A stretch of DNA of 64,000 nt, from assembly GCF_025753795.1 (NCBI RefSeq), contig NZ_JAOWPS010000005.1, forward strand, positions 186,001 through 250,000. The letters are read 5' to 3'. The notes under the pieces were generated by a model, which did not search any database, was not told the origin of the DNA, and worked only from the letters and a program-made list of their open reading frames with translations. This stretch comes from Mesorhizobium sp. YC-39 (lineage in GTDB: Bacteria; Pseudomonadota; Alphaproteobacteria; Rhizobiales; Rhizobiaceae). The position numbers were made by a program, and so were the translations under genes. Below, one piece after another: positions 33,087 through 42,175 of this stretch; the stretch's first letter is position 1; each line of letters starts with the position of its first letter.

Positions 33087-34391
33087 ATGGCCATGAGCTC
33101 TACCGCCGCCGGATCGGAACGATTGCTGTCCAGCCAGGCGCGCCGCCAGAACGCGCTGTCGCTTCTGTTTTTCCTGTGCGCGGCATTCGCGTTCCTGCTT
33201 CGCTTCACGGTATCGCCGCAGATAATGAACATGGTCGTCGACTATACGGCCCAGGGCGGTTCGTTTTACGAGAAGCTGCATTTAGGCACCTATGCCATCT
33301 TCCTGTTGCTAGCTTTCGTTCTTTTCAGCCGACCGTTTTTGCTGCGGGGCGACGAAATTGGACTGTTCAAGGCGCTGATGCGCTATTCGGCGCTGACCTT
33401 CGCGCTGGTGCCGTATCTGTTCATCACCGGTCGGGCGGGTTCTTCCGGGTTCATCATCGATACCTATCTGGTCGCGGGCGCCGCGGGTCTGCTGATGCTG
33501 GCATTGAACGCCGATGTGCGGCGGGCGTTGGGGGACGTGGTGCTTGGCATGGCGATGCTAAGCGCTGTGATCGGCACGATCGAAGCGCTTACCCATCATC
33601 GGCTTCTGCCTTACGGTCTGAACGAATTGCAGTTCAGGCCAACCGGCCTGTCGGCGCACCCGCTGGCACTGGGCGCGCTCTGCGCCACGGCAATCGGATT
33701 CGTGCCGCTCACGCACTGGCGCATATGGGTGCGGGTGATGGCCATCTTCGTGTTGTTCGTCGGTTGTGCTGCCTCAGGCGCGCGCGCCGCCCTGATGCTC
33801 GCGACCGGAGAAACCCTCATCCTGCTGTTGTTCGTGCCTTGGCCGCGCCTGACGCTCAAGCACCAGCGGCAGGCCAAGACTGTCGTGCTGCTGTTCACCC
33901 TGGCGGGTGGCGCACTGTTGTTGGCCGTGCTGGTTTCTGGCGGGCTGCTGAACCGTTTCAGCAACACGATCTTCGACGAAAACTTCATGGCCCGGGTGAC
34001 CATCTACAAGGTGTTCGGACTGGTTAGCTGGAAAGACATCCTGTTCGGCATGAACGTTGACGACCTGCTGGCGATCGTCAGAGAGAAGCTGCATCTGCCC
34101 TACATCGAAAGCGCGCCGGTGGTCATCGTCATGCTCTTCGGCTTGCCCATCGCCCTGCTGTTTACGGCGCTGATATTCTGGTTCATTTTTCGGCTGCTGC
34201 GCGGGGCGCCACTGCCGGCATGGATCGGCACCATAACGTTCTTGCTTGCCGCGCTGTCGAACAATGCGCTTTCGTCAAAAACGCCGGAGATGACGATCAT
34301 CGTGGTGTTGCTGCTTGCCTATAGAAATCCGCCGGAGGTCAAATCTTCGACCGCTGTTGCAGCCAAGCCGAAACTGGATCGGGTCCGATAG
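33087..34391 (+). CDS. VpsF-like polysaccharide polymerase/ligase
   Basis: This 434-aa polytopic protein has about 11 helices and a large periplasmic loop. The segments HPLALGALCATAIGF and VLFVGCAASGARAALMLATG match the Wzy_C/O-antigen ligase family (the conserved SxSRxxxL-like block reads SGARAALML). It should join repeat units in the periplasm. It is a single gene, divergent from Wzz. Confidence 0.85.
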   Translation: MAMSSTAAGSERLLSSQARRQNALSLLFFLCAAFAFLLRFTVSPQIMNMVVDYTAQGGSFYEKLHLGTYAIFLLLAFVLFSRPFLLRGDEIGLFKALMRYSALTFALVPYLFITGRAGSSGFIIDTYLVAGAAGLLMLALNADVRRALGDVVLGMAMLSAVIGTIEALTHHRLLPYGLNELQFRPTGLSAHPLALGALCATAIGFVPLTHWRIWVRVMAIFVLFVGCAASGARAALMLATGETLILLLFVPWPRLTLKHQRQAKTVVLLFTLAGGALLLAVLVSGGLLNRFSNTIFDENFMARVTIYKVFGLVSWKDILFGMNVDDLLAIVREKLHLPYIESAPVVIVMLFGLPIALLFTALIFWFIFRLLRGAPLPAWIGTITFLLAALSNNALSSKTPEMTIIVVLLLAYRNPPEVKSSTAVAAKPKLDRVR

Positions 34392-34405
34392 GTCTCGAGA
34401 AACAG

Positions 34406-35848
34406 TCAGCCGGCGCTGTCGACAACTTCGACCTTGCCAGCGCGATTGAGCGTGTGGATGCCCGTGCGGGCCCATGCCGTCCCCGGCCCGATCGGGCGGG
34501 GCGGGGCAAAACGGACATCGAAATCGTCAAGCCGATCCAGTCGCATCAATCCCAGGCCGCCGCCATAGGCTCTCGACCCGTTCTGCACTGGCAGCACCAG
34601 AGCGTCGCCCTGGCGGATAAAGGCGCCGCCGGGTCGAGTGGCCGAGTGATCGACAGCGATGGGATTGAGCGCATGGGCTGTCCATGGCCCGCGCAGCGAG
34701 GGCGCGGAATAAACGGCCATCGTATCCGACGCGCTGCCGTGACCGAACCGCTCCGTCCCCAGCAGCCAGAAGCGCCCATCGGATTCGAGCAGCGTGGCGT
34801 CGTTGAAATCCTTGTCCGCCAGCAGCACCGTGTCGCGTACCCAGCGATCTGGAAATTGCGCGGCACGGTAGAGCACAAGTTCGCGCGCCGCACTGCATTC
34901 AGGGATCATGAAAATTTCGCCAGCGTGAGCGAATACCTGCGGATATGACAGATGGTGCGCTTGTTCCAACACTATCCTCGGCACACCGAAAGTGCCGTCG
35001 TCACCAAGTTCGGCGACGGAAATCACGCCGCGACTCGTGGCGTAAGGAAATTCCTCGACAAACAGGTAATGGCGGCCGTCGCGTTCGAAGACGAACGGGT
35101 CGGCGTAGAAGCGCTGGCCGTCATCGGCAAGCACGGCGAAAGGCGTGCCGTCGAGTTGCCCGGTTTCCGCCACGCCTGGCCCGTCGATCAGCCGGTAGGC
35201 AACCTGCCAATAGAAGGGGCGCCGTCCAAGCCGGAGTTTTTGCGTGGCGCGGTCGACCAGCCCTTTGCAGAAAAAGGGCAAATAGTTTCGGAAAAAACCG
35301 CGGCTCTTCAGGATCGGCGCCGGGCTGTCGCCAATAGGCACAAGTTCGCTCGCGGAAAAGCGGGCGACGCTTTGAGCAACCAGTGAGATGGCTCCGGCGA
35401 GCAGGTCGTTGCAGCTGCGAGACAGCCAGAGCCGATCGCTGAGCATGGGCCGTCCCTTGGCGACGGCAACGCCATCGAGGCGAACGGCAAGTTCGGGCGA
35501 CCGGTCGCCGGCCAGCATCTCGGCCAGACCGGCGGGAAAGGTGCTGTGGCCGCAAAATTCGAGCGTCAGGACCGGCGTGCCTCGTCCCGCGGCAGTGGCA
35601 GTAAGATCGACTATGAGGTCGACGGGTCCTGGATCGCCAGATGGCAACGGCTCGGAGCGACTTGCCAATGAGGGACCGAAGCGTCGGCCCTCGATATCAA
35701 GCACATTGTCCAGCCCGCGCGCGGTGGGCGCGGGCGCCTGCGCGTGGCCACTCGAAACCATGTGACCAGCCGCGCTCAATCGCATCAGAAGTTCATTTTC
35801 CCAGCGCCGAGATCCGTCGGCGTGGCCGATGATTAAAATATTACTCAA
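34406..35848 (-). CDS. GINT1-N-like protein (glucosamine inositolphosphorylceramide transferase N-terminal type domain)
   Basis: This 480-aa protein has no signal peptide. Residues 1 to about 170 (MSNILIIGHADGSRRWENEL and following) resemble a formyltransferase-like Rossmann fold. From about residue 210 a beta-propeller-like domain follows: YADPFVFERDGRHYLFVEEF, PQVFAHAGEIFMIPECSAAR, ATLLESDGRFWLLGTERFG, GPWTAHALNPI. This pattern is shared with the N-terminal domain of plant GINT1 and with bacterial proteins in polysaccharide loci, probably glycan-binding or glycosidase-like (inference). Activity is unknown. Confidence 0.75.
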   Translation of the reverse strand: MSNILIIGHADGSRRWENELLMRLSAAGHMVSSGHAQAPAPTARGLDNVLDIEGRRFGPSLASRSEPLPSGDPGPVDLIVDLTATAAGRGTPVLTLEFCGHSTFPAGLAEMLAGDRSPELAVRLDGVAVAKGRPMLSDRLWLSRSCNDLLAGAISLVAQSVARFSASELVPIGDSPAPILKSRGFFRNYLPFFCKGLVDRATQKLRLGRRPFYWQVAYRLIDGPGVAETGQLDGTPFAVLADDGQRFYADPFVFERDGRHYLFVEEFPYATSRGVISVAELGDDGTFGVPRIVLEQAHHLSYPQVFAHAGEIFMIPECSAARELVLYRAAQFPDRWVRDTVLLADKDFNDATLLESDGRFWLLGTERFGHGSASDTMAVYSAPSLRGPWTAHALNPIAVDHSATRPGGAFIRQGDALVLPVQNGSRAYGGGLGLMRLDRLDDFDVRFAPPRPIGPGTAWARTGIHTLNRAGKVEVVDSAG

Positions 35849-36022
35849 TCGAATATGTTCTTTTTCAAGACTACCCTCGTAGACTACCTATCAGCCTAGA
35901 CTTTCAAAAGGCTTATCACGGGAGAATAAGAGGGTCGTGGCTGTTAATCATATATTAAGATTTGTGACCACGGCGCCGCTTTATGCCGCTATTATGGGTC
36001 CTGCGGCCGACCGAGATCAGCA

Positions 36023-37177
36023 ATGAACGTCCTTTCACATCCAAAATTGCCGTCCAGGCAAAAACTGCTGATCGTGTTCGGCACGAGGCCAGAGGCGCTC
36101 AAGTGCTTTCCGGTGGTGCGTGCCGCGCTTGCTCATCCGGGTTTTGTCACCGAGACATGCATCACCGCTCAGCACCGCGAGATGGTCGACCAGGTCATCG
36201 AACTGACGGGCCTGCCGGTGCATCACGACCTCAACATCATGCAGCCTGGCCAGACGCTGTTCGACGTGACTTCGCGCGTGCTCCTGGGCATGGCCGAAGT
36301 GCTGGAGAAGGCGAAGCCCGATATCGTCCTCGTACAGGGCGACACGACGACAGCGATGGCTGCCGCGCTGGCTGCCTTCTACAAGCGCATTCCGGTCGCC
36401 CACGTCGAGGCGGGATTGCGCAGCCATGACATCAATTCTCCCTTTCCAGAGGAACTGAACCGCAAGATCGCCGGCAACATCGCCACCTGGCATTTCGCAC
36501 CGACCGTTCAGGCGCGCGACAACCTCATCGCCGAAGGAAAGGCTGAAAACACCATTTTCGTGACCGGCAACACGGTGATCGATACGCTGTTGCATTTTTC
36601 CGGTGCGATCGACGCTGACAGGCTGATGAGCGCGAAGCTCGCCGCCCGGTTTCCCTTCCTCGATCCCGCCAAGAGAATGATCCTAGTCACCGGTCATCGC
36701 CGTGAAAATTTCGACGGCGGCATCCACCGCATCTGTGCGGCGCTGAAGGGATTGGCGGTGCGCGGGGACGTGCAGATCGTCTACCCGGTTCATCCCAACC
36801 CCAATGTGCGCTCGGTGGTCAACACGGAATTGCAAGGCGTGCCGAACATCCATCTCGTCGACCCGCAGGACTATCTGCCGTTCCTGTATCTGCAGAAGCA
36901 GAGCTACCTCGTACTGACCGATAGCGGCGGCGTGCAGGAAGAAGCGCCTTCGCTCGGCAAACCGGTGCTGGTGATGCGCGAGAACACCGAACGACCCGAG
37001 GGGATTACGGCGGGCACCGCGCGTCTCGTCGGCACCGATATCGAAAAAATCCTGTCCAATGCCAATAGTCTGCTTGATGACCAGGCGGCCTATCGCGGCA
37101 TGGCGGAACGACACAACCCATATGGCGATGGCCGGGCCAGTAACCGGATCGTTGAGGAACTGCTGCATCATGGCTGA
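36023..37177 (+). CDS. wecB: UDP-N-acetylglucosamine 2-epimerase (non-hydrolysing)
   Basis: This 384-aa cytosolic enzyme interconverts UDP-GlcNAc and UDP-ManNAc. Family motifs: LLIVFGTRPEALKCFPVVRA, TCITAQHREMVDQVIELTGL, LVQGDTTTAMAAALAAFYK, VAHVEAGLRSHDINSPFPEE, ILVTGHRRENFDGG and LTDSGGVQEEAPSLGKPVLV. Asp, Glu and His residues of the active site are all present. It overlaps wecC by 8 bp. Upstream is a 174-bp AT-rich divergent promoter. Confidence 0.96.
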   Translation: MNVLSHPKLPSRQKLLIVFGTRPEALKCFPVVRAALAHPGFVTETCITAQHREMVDQVIELTGLPVHHDLNIMQPGQTLFDVTSRVLLGMAEVLEKAKPDIVLVQGDTTTAMAAALAAFYKRIPVAHVEAGLRSHDINSPFPEELNRKIAGNIATWHFAPTVQARDNLIAEGKAENTIFVTGNTVIDTLLHFSGAIDADRLMSAKLAARFPFLDPAKRMILVTGHRRENFDGGIHRICAALKGLAVRGDVQIVYPVHPNPNVRSVVNTELQGVPNIHLVDPQDYLPFLYLQKQSYLVLTDSGGVQEEAPSLGKPVLVMRENTERPEGITAGTARLVGTDIEKILSNANSLLDDQAAYRGMAERHNPYGDGRASNRIVEELLHHG

Positions 37178-38507
37178 CATCAAGACCGTTTCCGTTATTG
37201 GTATGGGCTATATCGGCCTGCCGACCTGTGCCATTTTTGCCAGTCGCGGGCTCGATGTGATCGGCGTCGATGTCAACGAGGCGGTGGTCGAGAAGGTCAA
37301 CCGCGGTGAAATCCATATCGTCGAGCCGGACCTTGATGGTTTGATCCAGAAGGTCGTCGCCAACGGCAAGCTCAGGGCATTCAACAGGCCGCAGCCGGCG
37401 GATGCCTATATCATCGCCGTGCCGACGCCGATGACCGAAGACCACAAGCCGGATGTGAGCTACGTGCTTGCGGCGGCGCGAAGCATTGCCCCGGTGCTGA
37501 AGCGGGGAGACCTTGTGGTGCTGGAATCGACATCGCCGGTCGGCACGACGCGCATCATGACCGGGCTACTTGCCGAGTTGCGGCCCGATCTCAAGTTTCC
37601 GATCGCGCACGGCGAGGAGGCCGATGTCCTGGTCGCCTATTCGCCCGAGCGCGTGTTGCCGGGAAAAGTGCTGACCGAGCTGATCAACAACGATCGTTCG
37701 ATCGGTGGACTGTCCCGCAGATCGTCGGAACGGACCGCGGCACTTTATTCAACCTTCGTTGCTGGTGACCTGTTCATGACCCAGGCCGAAAGCGCGGAGC
37801 TTGTGAAGCTGACCGAGAACGCATTCCGTGACGTCAATATCGCCTTCGCCAATGAGCTTGCGGCGGTGTGCCAGGATCTGTCGCTCAACGTCTGGGAGGT
37901 GATCGATCTCGCGAACCGGCATCCCCGCGTCAACATCCTCCAGCCGAGCCCGGGCGTTGGCGGTCACTGTATCGCGGTCGATCCGTATTTTATCATCGAC
38001 GCCGCGCCCAACAGCACGCGGCTGATAGCTTCGGCACGCCGGATCAATTCCGAGCGCCCCATGTCGGTGGTCAGGGACATCCAAGCCTTGCTCGACCCTT
38101 CCCGCAAGCAAACGATCGCTTGTCTGGGGCTGAGCTTCAAACCCAACATCGATGATATGCGCGAGAGCCCGGCTGTCGAAGTGGTGAAGCTTCTGTCCGA
38201 TATCCCCAATCTGAAGATCATCGCGGCTGAACCCAATGCCCATGCGCTGCCGCATGAGTTGGAAGGCAGGGGCATCGTCTTTACCGACGCACTTTCCGCC
38301 ATCGACAAATGCGATATCGTCGTCCTTCTGGTCGATCATCGGCAGTTCAATTTTGTCGATCCCGAAGCGCTCAAGGACAAGAAGCTCGTCGACACAAGAG
38401 GTCTGTGGACTTGGCGCAAGGCACGCAAGCCTGATGCCCGCATCGAGGGGAAAAAAGCACAGCTTGAACGCCAGGCACTCCCAGCAAACAGGGATGAGGC
38501 AGCATGA
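37170..38507 (+). CDS. wecC: UDP-N-acetyl-D-mannosamine dehydrogenase
   Basis: This 445-aa NAD-dependent enzyme oxidises UDP-ManNAc to UDP-ManNAcA. The Rossmann motif is VIGMGYIGLPTCAIFASRGL, with the catalytic Lys in SAELVKLTENAFRDVNIAFA and the catalytic Cys in SPGVGGHCIAVDPYF. The C-terminal domain is LGLSFKPNIDDMRESPAVEV. The start ATG 37170 has GAGGAA upstream within the end of wecB, so the two are coupled. The product is a uronic acid that either asparagine-synthase homolog in the locus could amidate. Confidence 0.96.
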   Translation: MADIKTVSVIGMGYIGLPTCAIFASRGLDVIGVDVNEAVVEKVNRGEIHIVEPDLDGLIQKVVANGKLRAFNRPQPADAYIIAVPTPMTEDHKPDVSYVLAAARSIAPVLKRGDLVVLESTSPVGTTRIMTGLLAELRPDLKFPIAHGEEADVLVAYSPERVLPGKVLTELINNDRSIGGLSRRSSERTAALYSTFVAGDLFMTQAESAELVKLTENAFRDVNIAFANELAAVCQDLSLNVWEVIDLANRHPRVNILQPSPGVGGHCIAVDPYFIIDAAPNSTRLIASARRINSERPMSVVRDIQALLDPSRKQTIACLGLSFKPNIDDMRESPAVEVVKLLSDIPNLKIIAAEPNAHALPHELEGRGIVFTDALSAIDKCDIVVLLVDHRQFNFVDPEALKDKKLVDTRGLWTWRKARKPDARIEGKKAQLERQALPANRDEAA

Positions 38508-39307
38508 ACGCGCATGACTCCGCATGGGCACGGCATTCCCTGTTGGCGTCACGGCGCCGGGAGTTCCTTGGAGCGCCGCTCCATGCTCTGACCATGGCCG
38601 AGACGCTGGCAATTGCGGATGAGGCGATGACCCTGCGGCGGCCGCTGCATCATGTGGTCGTGAATGTCGCCAAGCTTGTGAACATGCGCAAGAATGCCGA
38701 ATTGCAGGAAGATGTTGCGACGGCGGACGTCATCAACGTAGACGGCATCGGAGTGCTTTGGGGCGCGCGTCTTTGCGGCGTCGAGTTTCCGGAGCGGGTG
38801 GCCGGCGTCGACATCATGATCAATCTGCTGGGCCTATGCGCTAAGCGTGGCTTCAGACCTTACCTCCTGGGCGCCGAACAGCACGTTCTCGATGCCGTTA
38901 CAAAGCGACTTGCCAAGGATCATCCAAGCCTGGTCGTCGCCGGCATGCGCAATGGCTATTTCAAGCCTGAAGACGAGGCCGCAATCGTCGAGGCGATCAA
39001 CGCCTCCGACGCCGATTGCCTGCTGGTGGCCATGCCGACGCCGCGTAAGGAGCGCTTTCTCAAGCGCTATCGCGACGAACTCGCCCCGAGCTTCGTCATG
39101 GGCGTGGGCGGCAGTTTCGATGTCTATGGCGGCAAGGTTGCCCGGGCGCCGAAACTGATCCAGGCGGCCGGTCTGGAGTGGCTGTTTCGTGTTGCACAGG
39201 AGCCGCGCCGCCTGTGGCGCCGCTATTACGATACCAACACTGCCTATGCAGGGCTGCTATTGCGGGAATTTTGGAACCGTCAGCGGCGTCGAAACGTCAA
39301 TCTATAA
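38504..39307 (+). CDS. wecG: WecG/TagA/CpsF family glycosyltransferase
   Basis: This 267-aa membrane-associated transferase adds ManNAcA (WecG) or ManNAc (TagA) to a lipid-linked acceptor. Family motifs: VVNVAKLVNMRKNAELQEDV, TADVINVDGIGVLWGARL, FRPYLLGAEQHVLDAV, CLLVAMPTPRKERFLKRYRD and VMGVGGSFDVYGGKVARAP. It overlaps wecC by 4 bp, which fits use of its product. The symbol is by family and context, not proven donor specificity. Confidence 0.92.
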   Translation: MNAHDSAWARHSLLASRRREFLGAPLHALTMAETLAIADEAMTLRRPLHHVVVNVAKLVNMRKNAELQEDVATADVINVDGIGVLWGARLCGVEFPERVAGVDIMINLLGLCAKRGFRPYLLGAEQHVLDAVTKRLAKDHPSLVVAGMRNGYFKPEDEAAIVEAINASDADCLLVAMPTPRKERFLKRYRDELAPSFVMGVGGSFDVYGGKVARAPKLIQAAGLEWLFRVAQEPRRLWRRYYDTNTAYAGLLLREFWNRQRRRNVNL

Positions 39308-39409
39308 GTTCCGGTTGTCTGCCTCGGGCTACGGAATCGGCCTCGAAGCCGGAACCGCTTGGCGCTCGAACAAACTTGGCGATCGAACAAATACGTGCGC
39401 CATCGCGCC

Positions 39410-40849
39410 CTATGCTGTGCGTAGCCGCGCTCGGAGCTTGCCGACGAACTGCATCGTGGCCGTGGGGTGGAACAGCCACGTCAGCCCAAAGAAAACCACC
39501 GCGCCAGCGACGCCGCCCACGACAAGAGAGAAGACGGCCGGCACATCGCCGAGCAAAGCGCTGGCCAGTCTGGCGGCCAGACCGGTGGTAAACGAGATGA
39601 CGACCGAAACGCCGATGTCGCGCCACGGCACCGGCACCGGCGTGAGCCGCTCACTGATCACGACGCAGGCTACGAAGCCTACCAGCGATCCGCCCGCCAG
39701 CGCCAAGGCCGCGCCGACCTCTGCCATCGGAGGGATCAACAGCACGGACAATGCGATTGTCGCTACCGAGCCGAACGAAGTGGCGATGATCAGCAGCCAC
39801 GGCCGTTTGTGCGCGTGCACCACGGTGCCATAGACGAAGCTCGTGAGGTTGCCACACAGCACGCTGAAGGCAATGATCGGAAAGAGCAGGCCAACGCGGC
39901 CGTGGTACGCAGAGGGCAGCAGGAGTTGCGTGATGTCGCTGCTAAGTGCGACCAGCATCGCTGCAACCGGCAGGCAAAGGCGGATCATCAAAGCCATCAA
40001 TTGCGACAACAGGCGGCCCGATGCCGCGGATCCCTCCTCGTCGAACCGGCTGACGACCTCGGGGAAGGCGCCCATGTTGATGGCATTGGCGACCATATCG
40101 ATCGGCTGGCGGGCCAGCGCATAGGCTGCGGCGAAGATCGCCACGGCGCCGGCATCGTAATAGACCTTGAGGAACAGGCGCTCCGCGCTGTTGAGGCCGA
40201 AGCCCACCAGCGCCATGATGATCAGGGGCACGCCGAGGGCGAAGAACTCCCTCTGGGTGAAACGTGGCGGACCGGCAACGACGCGCCGGGACGCCATGAT
40301 GCCCGCCATGATACCGGCGATCAGAACGCCGAGGCTCGTGCCAAGCGAAACCGTCAGAAAGGAATCCTGGAACAGGACGATGGCGCCGATCGGCAGCGCG
40401 AGTTGCAGCACCGCGCGCAGGAATTCCAGCATCGAATAGACCGAATGACGCTGCTGCATCTGCAGCACCGTCAACGCGAAGCGCCCGACGGCACCGGCGA
40501 TCAGATAGCTGCCGACGGCGATCGAGAACTCGACCCAGCGCTCCGGCACGATCAATGCCGAGGCGACCACGGATACAATCAGCGCCAGCGCCGTGGAGGC
40601 AAGCAGCACCCGTCCGGCCAGAATCAGGCTGCCGCGGCTGACATCGCCCTTGCCGCCAAGCCTGAGCAAGGCGATGCGCAGCCAGTTGGTGACGGCAATG
40701 TCGGTCATTTCGCCGACGGTCACCACCAGGGTCAGCAGGCCGTACTCGGTCTGGTCGATCAGACGCGTCACGATGACCAGCAAGAGCAGCGCGGAGATAC
40801 GCGTCAGCAAGATCGCCGGAGCATAGATGAGCGTGGAGCGGAGCAGCAA
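39410..40849 (-). CDS. Wzx-type lipopolysaccharide/polysaccharide flippase
   Basis: This 479-aa protein has about 12 to 14 helices. It begins with RSTLIYAPAILLTRISALLL and DQTEYGLLTLVVTVGEMTDI, the usual MATE/Wzx opening, and ends with a hydrophobic C-terminus. It should flip undecaprenyl-linked repeats across the inner membrane. It is convergent with wecG and divergent from the GT4 gene at 41038. Confidence 0.93.
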   Translation of the reverse strand: MLLRSTLIYAPAILLTRISALLLLVIVTRLIDQTEYGLLTLVVTVGEMTDIAVTNWLRIALLRLGGKGDVSRGSLILAGRVLLASTALALIVSVVASALIVPERWVEFSIAVGSYLIAGAVGRFALTVLQMQQRHSVYSMLEFLRAVLQLALPIGAIVLFQDSFLTVSLGTSLGVLIAGIMAGIMASRRVVAGPPRFTQREFFALGVPLIIMALVGFGLNSAERLFLKVYYDAGAVAIFAAAYALARQPIDMVANAINMGAFPEVVSRFDEEGSAASGRLLSQLMALMIRLCLPVAAMLVALSSDITQLLLPSAYHGRVGLLFPIIAFSVLCGNLTSFVYGTVVHAHKRPWLLIIATSFGSVATIALSVLLIPPMAEVGAALALAGGSLVGFVACVVISERLTPVPVPWRDIGVSVVISFTTGLAARLASALLGDVPAVFSLVVGGVAGAVVFFGLTWLFHPTATMQFVGKLRARLRTA

Positions 40850-40930
40850 AGGGATGTCCCTTGAAAATCACCTTCGATTAACTGTCGACCGGCGGAAAAG
40901 CCAGCACGATGACGGCGGAGGGTGAACAGA

Positions 40931-40970
40931 TTCAGTTTGAGCCAAGAGATTTCAGTTTGAGCCAAGAGAT
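40931..40970 (+). repeat. 20-bp perfect tandem duplication
   Basis: TTCAGTTTGAGCCAAGAGAT occurs twice head to tail (40931-40950, 40951-40970) in the divergent promoter of the flippase gene (start 40849) and the GT4 gene (start 41038). It is a likely regulator site duplication or slippage scar. Confidence 0.75.
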
Positions 40971-41037
40971 TTGTCGTAAACCTTATAGGGAAACTTAGCT
41001 TTCCAGTTACGCGGCATGTGCTATCCGAAATGCCGTC

Positions 41038-42159
41038 ATGCTGCAGCGTCTCATTCAAGATCGAAAAGTACATGTTCTGGTCGCGACGCCCTCGGGCGTT
41101 TCGGGGCAGGGAGGCATCGACCGCATCATGGCCACGCTCGACCACGGGCTCAAACGGCATGGGAGCGCCGATATCGACGCCCGTTTCCTTCCCAGTCGCG
41201 GTTCGGGCCCAGTCGCATTGTCGGCCTTCTATATGACCGGCTTTTGCTTTCGGATGCTGGCAGCACGAATCGCCGGGCATGCCGATGTCGTCCACATCAA
41301 TTTGTCGGGCTTTGGCAGCACCTATCGCAAACTGGTGATTGCGAAGTGCGCGCGACTGCTCGGCATCCCCTATGTCCTGCATCTGCATGGAGCAGAGTAT
41401 CAGACGTTCTGGCATGAGAATCACAGCTTTCTGAGCCACCGCATCCGGCAGATGTTCGAGCATGCCAGCCGCGTCGTGGTTCTAGGCAGTATCTGGCGCG
41501 ACTTCATCGCAAACCGGGCGCCAGGCGCCGCCGACAACATCGTGATCGTGCCCAATGCCACTGAAGTCCCATCCCTGGCGCATATCGGCGGCGGAGACAG
41601 CGTTCATATCCTGTTCCTGGGCCGTATCGGCGAGCGCAAGGGCGTGCCGCAATTGTGCGATGCGCTGCACCGCATGAAGGCCATCAAGGGTTGGCGCGCC
41701 ACAATTGCCGGCGATGGCGATGTGGAGGCGGCACGAACGAAATCGGCCGAACTGGGCCTTGCCGAGCGCGTGGCCTTTCCAGGCTGGGTCGGGCCTGACG
41801 AGGTCGCATCGCTAATCGCTTCGGCCGATATTCTGGTGCTTCCCTCCTTTGCCGAAAACCTGCCGGTCTCGGTCATCGAAGGGATGGCCGCCGGTCTCGC
41901 GGTGGTGACGACGCCTGTCGGTGCCGTGGAAGACATCGTTACCAACGAGCAATCCGGTCTGCTGGTGCCACCCGGCGACGTTGCGGCATTGACCGAGGCG
42001 CTAACACGGCTGGTCGAGGATGAGGCGTTGCGCGAGCGCCTGGGCGCGGCCGCCAAGGCCGTGCATCGGGAACGGCTTGATATCGCACCATTTGTCGGCG
42101 CGATCTGCGATGTCTGGAGATCGGCCGCGTCAAAGGCCACCCAATCGGTCAAGCGCTGA
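41038..42159 (+). CDS. Glycosyltransferase family 4
   Basis: This 373-aa retaining glycosyltransferase has the donor motifs HILFLGRIGERKGVPQLCDA, AFPGWVGPDEVASLIASADI and LVLPSFAENLPVSVIEGMAAG, then VGAVEDIVTNEQSGLLVPPG. The N-terminal acceptor domain has SGQGGIDRIMATLDHGLKRH and YVLHLHGAEYQTFWHEN. It probably adds one sugar of the repeat unit on the cytosolic face. The stop is 16 bp from the convergent asparagine synthase gene. Confidence 0.94.
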   Translation: MLQRLIQDRKVHVLVATPSGVSGQGGIDRIMATLDHGLKRHGSADIDARFLPSRGSGPVALSAFYMTGFCFRMLAARIAGHADVVHINLSGFGSTYRKLVIAKCARLLGIPYVLHLHGAEYQTFWHENHSFLSHRIRQMFEHASRVVVLGSIWRDFIANRAPGAADNIVIVPNATEVPSLAHIGGGDSVHILFLGRIGERKGVPQLCDALHRMKAIKGWRATIAGDGDVEAARTKSAELGLAERVAFPGWVGPDEVASLIASADILVLPSFAENLPVSVIEGMAAGLAVVTTPVGAVEDIVTNEQSGLLVPPGDVAALTEALTRLVEDEALRERLGAAAKAVHRERLDIAPFVGAICDVWRSAASKATQSVKR

Positions 42160-42175
42160 CGCTGACCCAATGGCG

